Positions 37,653-44,670 of a DNA stretch of 64,000 nt are shown here, piece after piece. The stretch spans positions 1 through 64,000 of the forward strand of contig NZ_GG770553.1 in NCBI RefSeq assembly GCF_000164135.1, read 5' to 3'. This stretch comes from Mycobacterium parascrofulaceum ATCC BAA-614. GTDB lineage: Bacteria; Actinomycetota; Actinomycetes; Mycobacteriales; Mycobacteriaceae. Below the pieces are notes generated by a model that saw only the letters and a list, made by a program, of their open reading frames with translations, made no database searches and was not told where the DNA came from. Within the stretch, counting starts at the first letter, position 1. The number at the start of each line of letters is the position of its first letter. The position numbers and the translations under genes are program-made.

Positions 37653-38393
37653 ATGGCAACAGCAATGGCCGGCTCCACCGCGTTGGTGACCGGGGCGACA
37701 TCCGGGATCGGCCGCGAAATCGCGCTACAACTCGCGGAACGCGGGGTCGACGTCGTGGTACACGGCCGCAGCGCCGAACGCGGCGCGAAGCTGGTGTGTG
37801 AGATCGAAAATGCCGGAGGCAAAGCGCGTTTCATTGCGGCGGACCTGAGCGACGGCGACGACGTGCGCCGGTTGGCCGCCGAGGCGGGACCGGTCGACAT
37901 ATTGGTCAACAATGCCGGCATCTATGAATTCGGCGCCACCGTAGACACCGACGACGCGACGTTCGACAGGCACGTGAACGTCAACCTGCGCGCCCCGTAC
38001 ATCTTGGTCCAGCAGTTGGTGCCGGTAATGATTGAGCGCGGCGGCGGCGCGGTGGTCAACGTGGGCACCGTCGCGGCCTCGACACCGGCGAGCGGCGCGG
38101 GCATCTACGGCGCCACCAAAGCCGGCCTGGAGCTGCTGACACGCGTCTGGGCGGACGAGTTCGGCCGGTCGGGGGTGCGGGTGAACGCGATCGCCCCGGG
38201 GCCGACCGACACCCCAGGTGTCGCCGCCCTACCGGGCGTGTTGGACGCGGTGGCGGCCAGCACCGCGATCGGCCGGCCCGCCGAGCCGAGTGAAATCGCC
38301 AGCGCGGTCATCTTCCTCAGCTCTCCCGACGCCAGCTATGTCAACGGCGCTGTGGTGCCCGTGAGTGGCGGTCAACGCGCGATCACCGCCTGA
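37653..38393 (+). CDS. short-chain dehydrogenase/reductase
   Basis: A 246-residue classical SDR. The cofactor motif TGATSGIG is near residue 14, NNAG near 88, and the catalytic YGATK near 152, with the Ser of VGTVAAS just before it. HGRSAERG after strand 2 suggests an NADP(H) preference. The C-terminus (FLSSPDASYVNGAVVPVSGG) is normal. It has a CTGGAGG site. It sits between the encapsulin gene and the convergent reductase fusion at the edge of the accessory block. The substrate is unknown. Confidence 0.87.
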   Translation: MATAMAGSTALVTGATSGIGREIALQLAERGVDVVVHGRSAERGAKLVCEIENAGGKARFIAADLSDGDDVRRLAAEAGPVDILVNNAGIYEFGATVDTDDATFDRHVNVNLRAPYILVQQLVPVMIERGGGAVVNVGTVAASTPASGAGIYGATKAGLELLTRVWADEFGRSGVRVNAIAPGPTDTPGVAALPGVLDAVAASTAIGRPAEPSEIASAVIFLSSPDASYVNGAVVPVSGGQRAITA

Positions 38394-38407
38394 AGCAATG
38401 GCTTTCA

Positions 38408-40108
38408 CTACGCATCGAGCACCAGATCGGTCTCTGGGACCGCGCAGCAGATGAGCACCGTCCCCTGCCCGGGTGGCTCGAGAGGCTGCTGGCGGTAGGT
38501 GGCCCGACCGGCGACGACGCCGGTGACGCACACGTGGCAGACCCCGCTCCGGCAGGAAAACCGGGTGGGCACGTCACAGGCTTCGGCCAGCTCCAGGATG
38601 CTTCCGAATCGGGGTGACCAATTGGCCGTCAACCCGCTGCGCGCGAACGTGATCGAGGGACCCGTTCCCGCAATCCCCGCCGGTGGGTGCGGTGGCGTGC
38701 GGGGGGCGCCGTCGGTGATTCCCGGGTTGATCGACGGCAGGGCGCCGAAGAGTTCACTATGGATCCGCTCGGGGGCGATGCCCTCCGCGGCGAGCGCCTC
38801 GCGCATGTCGGCCATGAATGGCGTTGGGCCGCAGAGGTATGCGGCGGACTCGGCCGGGAGGCCCAGTGCCGCAATGGCCCGCCGGTCCAGCCGGCCTTGC
38901 GTTTGTGTGTAGAACACCGACTGGTGCGCACGCGGCAGCGAACGGATCAAGCCGGCGACTTCGGCTGCGAATGGCTGCGTTTCACGATCGCGGGTGGTGT
39001 GGAGCCACCAGACCTCGCGAGCGCTGCGCGCCGACGCGAGCGCGTGCAGCATCGCCAACACCGGTGTGATGCCGATTCCGGCCGACATCAGCAAGACCGG
39101 CGCCACGCCGTCGGTGAGGTAGAACTCGCCGCGCGGAGCGGCGGCCTCGATGACCGAACCCGCGGCGATGTGCTCGTGCAGCCACCGGCTCACCAGACCG
39201 TGCTCTTCCCGTTTGACGCTGATGCGGTAGTACCCGGCGGCGGGGTCGGCGGAGAGGGAATAACTGCGCAGCGGAGCGGGTGCGCCCGCGCCGGGAATTC
39301 GCACCGTGAGGTATTGCCCGGGGAGCGGCGGCGGGAGCGCGGCGTGATCGTCGGCCTCCAGCCGAATGGACACCACCCGTGAGCTCTCCCAGCGCACCGC
39401 GCTGACACGTAAGGGACGGAATCCCTCCCACGGCGGTCGCGCTGCCGGCGGCGCGGATTCCCGGTGCGCTTTCAGCATGTCCCGGAACGACTGCTGCCAG
39501 CCGGGGCTGAGCGCGGGAACATCGACGACCTTGCGGAGTCGATCGAGGTCGCGGTTCGGCAGGTACAGCAGCGCATCGACGTCAGCCACGCTGAGCTCGT
39601 GACGGCCCCGGCGGATCCGCACGACGTCGTCGCCTGCGCGGACCCGCCCCTCGGTGATCACCCGAAGATAGAATCCCGGACGCCGTTGGGAGACAAGCAG
39701 GTTGGGCATCCTGGGTTCGTTCAGCCGCAGACCGACGCGGAAACAGGTGACGCGGGGCTGGGTGACCTCGAACTCGGCTTCGCCGATCCGATACCGGTCG
39801 CCGATGCACACGTCGTCGTCGGGCAGCCCGGAAATCGTGAAATTCTCGCCGAAGTGACCGGGCACAAGGTCGTCGCGACCCAGGTAGTTCATCCAGAAGT
39901 CGTAGGACTCGCGCTGGTACACCATGACGGCACGCTGCTCGCCGCCGTGACCGGCGAGGTCGCCCTGGCCATCGCCGTCGAGGTTCAGGCGGCGCGCCAT
40001 GACCGGCCCCTCGACCGGCGTCTTCCACACCCCCGTGTACACCGTCTTGCCGTGCCACCGAACGTTCTTGGGCATGCCGACGTTGACCGAAATCAGCTTG
40101 CCCACCAT
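38408..40108 (-). CDS. MOSC domain-ferredoxin reductase fusion
   Basis: A 566-residue fusion. Residues 1-160 are a MOSC domain (GDGQGDLAGHGGEQRAVMVY, FGENFTISG, VTQPRVTCFRVGLRL with the likely molybdenum-binding Cys), followed by a 3-alpha region to about 215. An FAD-binding domain follows near 235-335 (LRSYSLSADP), then an NAD-binding domain near 340-445 (LLMSAGIGITPVLAML, YLCGPTPFM). Last is a plant-type 2Fe-2S ferredoxin domain (CRSGVCHVC near 513-521 and a final Cys in LICCAVP). It resembles YiiM-type N-hydroxylated-base reductases joined to their electron donor, so it could act alone. The ATG has a GGGAGGTGA site. It diverges from the hydrolase gene across a palindromic operator. Confidence 0.87.
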   Translation of the reverse strand: MVGKLISVNVGMPKNVRWHGKTVYTGVWKTPVEGPVMARRLNLDGDGQGDLAGHGGEQRAVMVYQRESYDFWMNYLGRDDLVPGHFGENFTISGLPDDDVCIGDRYRIGEAEFEVTQPRVTCFRVGLRLNEPRMPNLLVSQRRPGFYLRVITEGRVRAGDDVVRIRRGRHELSVADVDALLYLPNRDLDRLRKVVDVPALSPGWQQSFRDMLKAHRESAPPAARPPWEGFRPLRVSAVRWESSRVVSIRLEADDHAALPPPLPGQYLTVRIPGAGAPAPLRSYSLSADPAAGYYRISVKREEHGLVSRWLHEHIAAGSVIEAAAPRGEFYLTDGVAPVLLMSAGIGITPVLAMLHALASARSAREVWWLHTTRDRETQPFAAEVAGLIRSLPRAHQSVFYTQTQGRLDRRAIAALGLPAESAAYLCGPTPFMADMREALAAEGIAPERIHSELFGALPSINPGITDGAPRTPPHPPAGIAGTGPSITFARSGLTANWSPRFGSILELAEACDVPTRFSCRSGVCHVCVTGVVAGRATYRQQPLEPPGQGTVLICCAVPETDLVLDA

Positions 40109-40211
40109 GTCACCTCCCGGCCCCCAGTGGGATGGCCGACCCAGAATATGCCGCCCCGGCACTGAGGGCAACAGGAGGCGGCACTGTTGAATCGAACGGT
40201 TCTGGTGCATA

Positions 40212-40229
40212 CTGGGTTGCACATCCCAA
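40212..40229. promoter_or_regulatory. TetR-type operator, copy 1
   Basis: CTGGG-N8-CCCAA between the divergent MOSC-reductase and hydrolase genes. It shares the TGGG-N8-CCCA core with three other copies at 41195, 42626 and 42649. It directly follows a CATACT -10-like box for the plus-strand gene. Confidence 0.6.
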
Positions 40230-40294
40230 AAATCCGGGAACGGAACGTCCGCCAACACGTCGCGTGGGACGGGCGACGACCGAGGAGTGATGCC

Positions 40295-41167
40295 ATGCCG
40301 CCTGTCCATCATCGATACGCCACGGTCGACGGTCGCCGGCTCTTCTACCGCGAAGCCGGCGACCCGAACGCTCCCGCGCTGGTCCTGCTGCACGGATTCC
40401 CGACCAGCTCCTACATGTTCCGGCATCTACTTCCCGCGCTCGCCGACCGCTACCATGTCGTCGCGCCGGACCACCTGGGTTTCGGCCTTTCCGACGCCCC
40501 CTCCGTGCGCGAGTTCGACTACACCTTCGACGCGCTGACCGACCTCACCGCCGGGCTGCTGGGCACGCTCGGCATCGGCAGGTACGCGATGTACGTGCAG
40601 GACTACGGCGCACCGATCGGCTGGCGACTGGCGTTGCGCGACCCGTCGGCGATCACCGCGATCATCAGCCAGAACGGCAACGGTTACGACGCGGGATTCG
40701 TCGACAGTTTCTGGAAGATCGTGCGGGCCTACCAAAGCGAACAAACGCCCGAGACCGAGGCCGCGGTGCGACAGTTCCTCACACTGGATGCCACCCGCTG
40801 GCAATACGTCACGGGCGTCCCCGACGAGACACTCGTCGACCCGGAATCGTGGCACCACGACTACGCGCTCATCTCGCGACCGGGCAACGACCTGATCCAG
40901 CTGAAACTGCTGCGGGACTACGCAACCAACGCGCCGCTCTACCCGCGCCTGCACGAATACTTCCGCGCCGGCCAGGTACCGCTGCTGGCCGTCTGGGGCC
41001 GCGGAGACGAGATCTTCGGCCCGGCCGGTGCCGAGGCTTTCGCCGGCGACCTGCCCAGCGCCGAGATCCGGTTGCTCGACGGCGGGCACTTCCTGCTGGA
41101 GTCCGCGCTCGACGAGGTAGCCGGGCTGATCCGCGGGTTCCTCGCCGCGGTCGACACCGCCCCCTGA
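40295..41167 (+). CDS. alpha/beta hydrolase (epoxide hydrolase/dehalogenase-like)
   Basis: A 290-residue alpha/beta-hydrolase. The oxyanion motif HGFPTSSYMF lies near residue 36. The nucleophile elbow holds an Asp in YVQDYGAPIGWRLA near 106. An acid occurs in VWGRGDEIF and the catalytic His in GGHFLLES. An Asp nucleophile is typical of epoxide hydrolases and haloalkane dehalogenases. The halide-binding Trp that follows the nucleophile in dehalogenases is a Tyr here, so epoxide or ester chemistry is at least as likely. The ATG has a GAGGAG site. The gene lies behind operator copy 1. Confidence 0.85.
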   Translation: MPPVHHRYATVDGRRLFYREAGDPNAPALVLLHGFPTSSYMFRHLLPALADRYHVVAPDHLGFGLSDAPSVREFDYTFDALTDLTAGLLGTLGIGRYAMYVQDYGAPIGWRLALRDPSAITAIISQNGNGYDAGFVDSFWKIVRAYQSEQTPETEAAVRQFLTLDATRWQYVTGVPDETLVDPESWHHDYALISRPGNDLIQLKLLRDYATNAPLYPRLHEYFRAGQVPLLAVWGRGDEIFGPAGAEAFAGDLPSAEIRLLDGGHFLLESALDEVAGLIRGFLAAVDTAP

Positions 41168-41194
41168 CCGGACCGGACGGCGCCGCCGTCGTCA

Positions 41195-41212
41195 TTGGGT
41201 TGGATATCCCAT
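41195..41212. promoter_or_regulatory. TetR-type operator, copy 2
   Basis: TTGGGTTGGATATCCCAT, 32 bp upstream of the first TetR start. It would cover the -35 region of the TAGCCT promoter, as expected for autorepression. Confidence 0.65.
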
Positions 41213-41232
41213 AGTTCGGGGCGCCCGCGAGT

Positions 41233-41238
41233 TAGCCT
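41233..41238 (+). promoter_or_regulatory. -10 box, leaderless start of first TetR gene
   Basis: TAGCCT ends 6 nt before the ATG of the regulator. Confidence 0.55.
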
Positions 41239-41244
41239 GACGCC

Positions 41245-41934
41245 ATGGCCCATCCCGACGTTCGGGACCAACAACGGTTGACCGCCAAGGGGCGTGCCAC
41301 CCGGGATCGCATCGTGGAAGCGGCCGCCCAGCTGATCGTCACGGAGGGCCTGTCCGCGGCGAACATGGAGAACGTCCGCAGGGCCGCGTCGGTCAGCGGT
41401 TCGCAACTGGCCCATTATTTCGCCGACAAGAGCGCTCTGATCCGCGCGGTCCTGAGGCGTCAGATCGGGGTGGTGCTCGACTTTCACCGGCAGCCGAAGC
41501 TAGGGGGCCTCACTTCCTTCGACGACTTCGAGCGGTGGATCGACCTCAACATGCGCTATCTCAGGCGCATCGGATTTGTCGGCACGCCCACCTACCACGC
41601 GCTGGCGGCGCAGCTGGCCAAGTCCGACGACGCGACGCGCGAAACGTTGGCCGCCGGCTATTGGCAGTGGGTCGAGCTGCTTCAGGCGGCGATCCGGCGC
41701 ATGAAAGACGACGGCGCCCTGGTCGCGGACGCCGACCCGCGGCGGTTGGCGATGGTCATCGTCGCCGCCCATCAGGGCGGCGGCACCCTGGCCTTCACCT
41801 ACCGGGCGGAATGGCCCCACGCCGACGCCGTCCGCTTCGCGGTCAACTACCTGCGCGGCTTCGCCACTGATCCCGGCGAGCGGAATCCCAGACCCGCCCG
41901 GCGTCCCCGGCGCCGCCCCAGGACCGCCACGTGA
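41245..41934 (+). CDS. TetR-family regulator, first of a tandem pair
   Basis: A 229-residue TetR regulator. The DNA-binding domain spans residues 15-65 with helix-turn-helix NMENVRRAASVSGSQLAHYF. The C-terminal part is a ligand-binding bundle with AMVIVAAHQGGGTLAF and an Arg/Pro-rich tail. It is paralogous to the following gene, with a near-identical recognition helix (GSQLAHYF versus GSQVAHYF). The two genes overlap by 4 bp and must be coexpressed. The operator upstream has relatives before neighbouring genes, so I infer that this pair controls the block, perhaps as a heterodimer. Confidence 0.88.
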   Translation: MAHPDVRDQQRLTAKGRATRDRIVEAAAQLIVTEGLSAANMENVRRAASVSGSQLAHYFADKSALIRAVLRRQIGVVLDFHRQPKLGGLTSFDDFERWIDLNMRYLRRIGFVGTPTYHALAAQLAKSDDATRETLAAGYWQWVELLQAAIRRMKDDGALVADADPRRLAMVIVAAHQGGGTLAFTYRAEWPHADAVRFAVNYLRGFATDPGERNPRPARRPRRRPRTAT

Positions 41935-42605
41935 GCGCCGACGGCCCAGGCCGATTCACCCGCAAAGGACTGGCAACCCGCGCGCGCATCGTCGAAGCAG
42001 CCGCGCGGCTCATGTTCGAGCGCGGCGTCGCCAACACCAGCATCGAACAGGTCCGGCGCCGGGCGGGTGTGGGCGGCTCGCAGGTCGCACATTACTTCCG
42101 CGACAAGCGCGATCTGACCGCGCAGGTCGTCGCCGCCCGCCGCGACGACGTGCGCGCCTTCCACACCCGGCCGCCGCTGGGCGACCTGGACACGATCGAC
42201 GCCCTGCAGGCCTGGGCCGACGCCTGCGTCGCCGACATCGACGCCGTGTACCGCGTAGGCGGCTGCATCTACGGTTCCCTGGCGGGTGAGCTCATCGACG
42301 CCGATGACGAAATGCACGACGAACTCTCCGCGGGTTATGACCAGTGGATCGAGCTGTTCGAGACGGGCCTTGCGGCGATGCGCCGCCGGGGCGAGCTGCG
42401 CCCCGACGCCGACCCGCGGCACCTGGCGGTGTCGCTCGTGGTCGCGCACCAGGGCGGTGCGATGTTGACGTACGCCACCGGGGATCCCGAACCCCTGCGG
42501 GCGGCCGTCAGCGCCGCCGTCGACTACGTCCGCGAGTTCGCGACGCCGGCGCGCAAGGTCCGAGCCACTCCGACGCGGCGCCGCCGCGCATCCTCACCGC
42601 GATAA
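41931..42605 (+). CDS. TetR-family regulator, second of a tandem pair
   Basis: A 224-residue TetR regulator, a clear paralog of the preceding gene across its whole length. Shared segments include ATRARIVEAAARL, GGSQVAHYFRDK and the C-terminal SLVVAHQGGAMLTYA. The recognition helix is nearly the same, so both probably bind the same TGGG-N8-CCCA palindrome. The effector pockets differ more, which would let the pair answer two ligands or form a mixed dimer. The GTG start overlaps the first gene. Two operator copies follow within 61 bp downstream, in front of the alcohol dehydrogenase gene. Confidence 0.88.
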   Translation: MSADGPGRFTRKGLATRARIVEAAARLMFERGVANTSIEQVRRRAGVGGSQVAHYFRDKRDLTAQVVAARRDDVRAFHTRPPLGDLDTIDALQAWADACVADIDAVYRVGGCIYGSLAGELIDADDEMHDELSAGYDQWIELFETGLAAMRRRGELRPDADPRHLAVSLVVAHQGGAMLTYATGDPEPLRAAVSAAVDYVREFATPARKVRATPTRRRRASSPR

Positions 42606-42625
42606 CGTCACTCGCCCTGGACAAA

Positions 42626-42643
42626 TTGGGATAGCTGGCCCAT
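42626..42643. promoter_or_regulatory. TetR-type operator, copy 3
   Basis: TTGGGATAGCTGGCCCAT, the least symmetrical copy in its spacer. It starts 23 bp before copy 4, close to two helical turns, so dimers on both would face the same side of the DNA. Confidence 0.55.
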
Positions 42644-42648
42644 AATAA

Positions 42649-42666
42649 TTGGGTTGGGCAGCCCAA
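42649..42666. promoter_or_regulatory. TetR-type operator, copy 4
   Basis: TTGGGTTGGGCAGCCCAA, the most symmetrical copy, lies 78 bp upstream of the alcohol dehydrogenase start. Confidence 0.7.
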
Positions 42667-42744
42667 TAACGCTCGCGCAAGGTCCCGGATTTCGCTGCCC
42701 GCGCGGATATTCAACGCCCACAGGGTATTTGGAAGGAGCGGAAC

Positions 42745-43791
42745 ATGTCCACCACCGATGCAACGCAGCTACCCACCGCGCCGGCGGTGGTGCGCGAACA
42801 GCCCGGCGGGGAAACCATGCGCGCGATCATCCTCAACGGTTTCGGCGGCCTGGACAGCCTCGTCTATGCCGACATTCCCAGGCCGCTGCCCAAGAGCGGC
42901 GAAGTGGTGATCGAGGTCAAGGCCTTCGGCATCAATCACGCCGAGCTGCACATGCGCCGGGGGGAATGGGCCGAAGCCGCGGAAGTCAGCGGCATCGAAT
43001 GCGTCGGCGTCGTCGACTCCTGCCCCGGCGGCGAGTTTCCCGTGGGCGCCAAGGTCGCGGCGTTGATGGGAGGCCTGGGCCGGACCATCAACGGCAGCTA
43101 CGCGCAATACACCCGCGTGCGCGCGGCCAACGTCGCCCTCATCGAATCTGACCTGCCCTGGGCGGACTTGGCTGCGCTGCCGGAAAGTTACGCGGTCGCT
43201 TGGACGTGTCTCTTCCGCAATCTCCGCCTGACGGCGGGGCAGACGCTGTTGCTGCGCGGCGCGACTTCATCGTTGGGCCAGGCCGCGCTCAAGCTCGCGG
43301 TCGCCGCCGGCGCGAGGGTGATCGCCACGGCGCGCAGCCGCGGCCGGTTTTCCATGCTGGAGGAGCTGGGCGCTTCCCGTGTCAAATTGGAGCGGCGCGA
43401 CCTGGCCGACCACCTTCCCGAGGCCAAGCAGGTCGACGCCGTCCTCGACCTGGTGGGCAACAGCACCATCCTGGACTCGCTCGACCTGCTGCGCCGCGGC
43501 GGGACGGCCTGCCTGGCGGGATGGCTCGGCGGCCTCGAACCGATCGGGGATTTCAACCCGCTGCTGCGCATGGCGAGCGGCGTCAATTGGAATTTCTTCG
43601 GCAGCTTCGTCTTTGGGACTCCCGGCTTTCCGCTGTCGGATGTCCCCCTGCAAGACATCGCGCGGCAGGTCGCGCAGGGTGCGCTCGAGGCCAAGCCGTC
43701 GCACGTCTTCTCGTTCGACGAGATCCACGAGGCGCACCGCGTGATGGAAGCGGGAGAGGCCGGGGGCAAGATGGTCGTCGTGCTGCAGTGA
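42745..43791 (+). CDS. MDR-family alcohol dehydrogenase/quinone oxidoreductase
   Basis: A 348-residue medium-chain dehydrogenase/reductase. The N-terminal GroES-like domain has KAFGINHAELHMRRGEW, and the NADP-binding region shows LLRGATSSLGQAALKLA near 175. The catalytic-zinc Cys and His of true alcohol dehydrogenases are absent, so it is nearer to quinone oxidoreductases or enoyl reductases. The ATG at 42745 has GGAAGGAG; an internal ATG 27 codons on is where homology begins. It heads a run of closely spaced genes (small membrane protein, dehalogenase, flavoprotein, cupin) behind operators 3 and 4. Confidence 0.86.
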   Translation: MSTTDATQLPTAPAVVREQPGGETMRAIILNGFGGLDSLVYADIPRPLPKSGEVVIEVKAFGINHAELHMRRGEWAEAAEVSGIECVGVVDSCPGGEFPVGAKVAALMGGLGRTINGSYAQYTRVRAANVALIESDLPWADLAALPESYAVAWTCLFRNLRLTAGQTLLLRGATSSLGQAALKLAVAAGARVIATARSRGRFSMLEELGASRVKLERRDLADHLPEAKQVDAVLDLVGNSTILDSLDLLRRGGTACLAGWLGGLEPIGDFNPLLRMASGVNWNFFGSFVFGTPGFPLSDVPLQDIARQVAQGALEAKPSHVFSFDEIHEAHRVMEAGEAGGKMVVVLQ

Positions 43792-43819
43792 GAAGAGGCC
43801 GTCAGCCCGAGGAGACGTT

Positions 43820-43960
43820 GTGTTAGCCAGGACAACCCGCCCCGGGGCGTTCGCCGTCGGCGTGGCCGCCGCCCCTTGGTTGCCGCTGGTTCTGATTTGT
43901 TTGTCCGTGACCGGGTACTTACGGCCGGATGTTCCCGCACTGAAGAAGACCGAGGCCTAG
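43820..43960 (+). CDS. 46-residue single-pass membrane protein
   Basis: A small frame with a GAGGAG ribosome site 6 nt before a GTG start. It has one hydrophobic helix (FAVGVAAAPWLPLVLICLSV) and a polar tail ending in KKTEA. It fills the 171-bp gap between the dehydrogenase and dehalogenase genes exactly, with 28 bp before it and 2 bp after it. Spacing, ribosome site and composition support a real gene. Function is unknown; it may anchor or accompany an enzyme of the block. Confidence 0.6.
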   Translation: MLARTTRPGAFAVGVAAAPWLPLVLICLSVTGYLRPDVPALKKTEA

Positions 43961-43962
43961 CC

Positions 43963-44643
43963 ATGCCCACACCATCCGTCCTGGTTTTCGACGTCAACGA
44001 GACGCTGGTCGATATCGAGTCCCTGGCACCGCTTTTCGTCGATCTGTTCGGTGACGAGCGGGTGCTTCGCGAGTGGTTCGCCCAGCTGGTCATGTACTCG
44101 ATGTCCGCGACGCTGGCGGACAGCTACGTGAAGTTCTCCACGCTCGCCCAAGGCGTGCTGCGCATGGTCGGGGATGTCCACCGCGTCGACGTTTCCGACG
44201 ATGACCTGCACCGCCTGAAGACCGGTCTGGTCACCATGCCGGCGCACCCGGATGCCGCCGAGGCCCTCGCCGGACTGCGGGACAACGGCTTTCGCCTGGT
44301 GACGCTGACCAATTCACCGCCCAACCCGGACGGGCCGACGGCGTTGCAGAGTTCCGGGCTGGCCGAATACTTCGAACGACAACTGAGCGTCGACGCCTGC
44401 CGCGCCTTCAAGCCCTCGCCCGCCGTGTACCGGTATGTGTGCGATGCGCTCGGGGTGGCACCGGCCGACTGCATGATGGTGGCCGCGCATGTGTGGGACA
44501 CCCTCGGCGCCCAGAATGTCGGGTTCAGCGCTGCGCTGATCACCCGGCCCGGCAACCCGCCGTTACCGGTCGATGGGCTGTCCCAACCCGACCTCGTCGC
44601 GGCTGACATGCGCGAGCTGGCCGCGCGACTCATCACCGGCTGA
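43963..44643 (+). CDS. haloacid dehalogenase type II (HAD superfamily)
   Basis: A 226-residue HAD hydrolase resembling L-2-haloacid dehalogenases. The nucleophile Asp is in VLVFDVNETLVD at residue 9, the second motif is TLTNSP near 105, the Lys is in CRAFKPSPAVY near 146, and the acidic motif is MMVAAHVWDTLGAQNVG. This last form (AAHxWD) is typical of type II haloacid dehalogenases. The ATG at 43963 begins homology; the open frame upstream overlaps the small membrane gene. It could hydrolyse 2-haloacids or simply phosphate esters. Confidence 0.86.
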   Translation: MPTPSVLVFDVNETLVDIESLAPLFVDLFGDERVLREWFAQLVMYSMSATLADSYVKFSTLAQGVLRMVGDVHRVDVSDDDLHRLKTGLVTMPAHPDAAEALAGLRDNGFRLVTLTNSPPNPDGPTALQSSGLAEYFERQLSVDACRAFKPSPAVYRYVCDALGVAPADCMMVAAHVWDTLGAQNVGFSAALITRPGNPPLPVDGLSQPDLVAADMRELAARLITG

Positions 44644-44670
44644 GTGACAACACCGAGAGGATCGTCGACG

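Noticed and set aside
40295-41167. Haloalkane dehalogenase for the alpha/beta hydrolase
   Set aside because: The nucleophile Asp is followed by Tyr, not by the halide-binding Trp of that family, so only a general epoxide-hydrolase-like call is supported.
37586-44670. Insertion sequence at the accessory block, as in H37Rv (IS6110/IS1547 region)
   Set aside because: No transposase frame, terminal inverted repeat or target duplication could be found.
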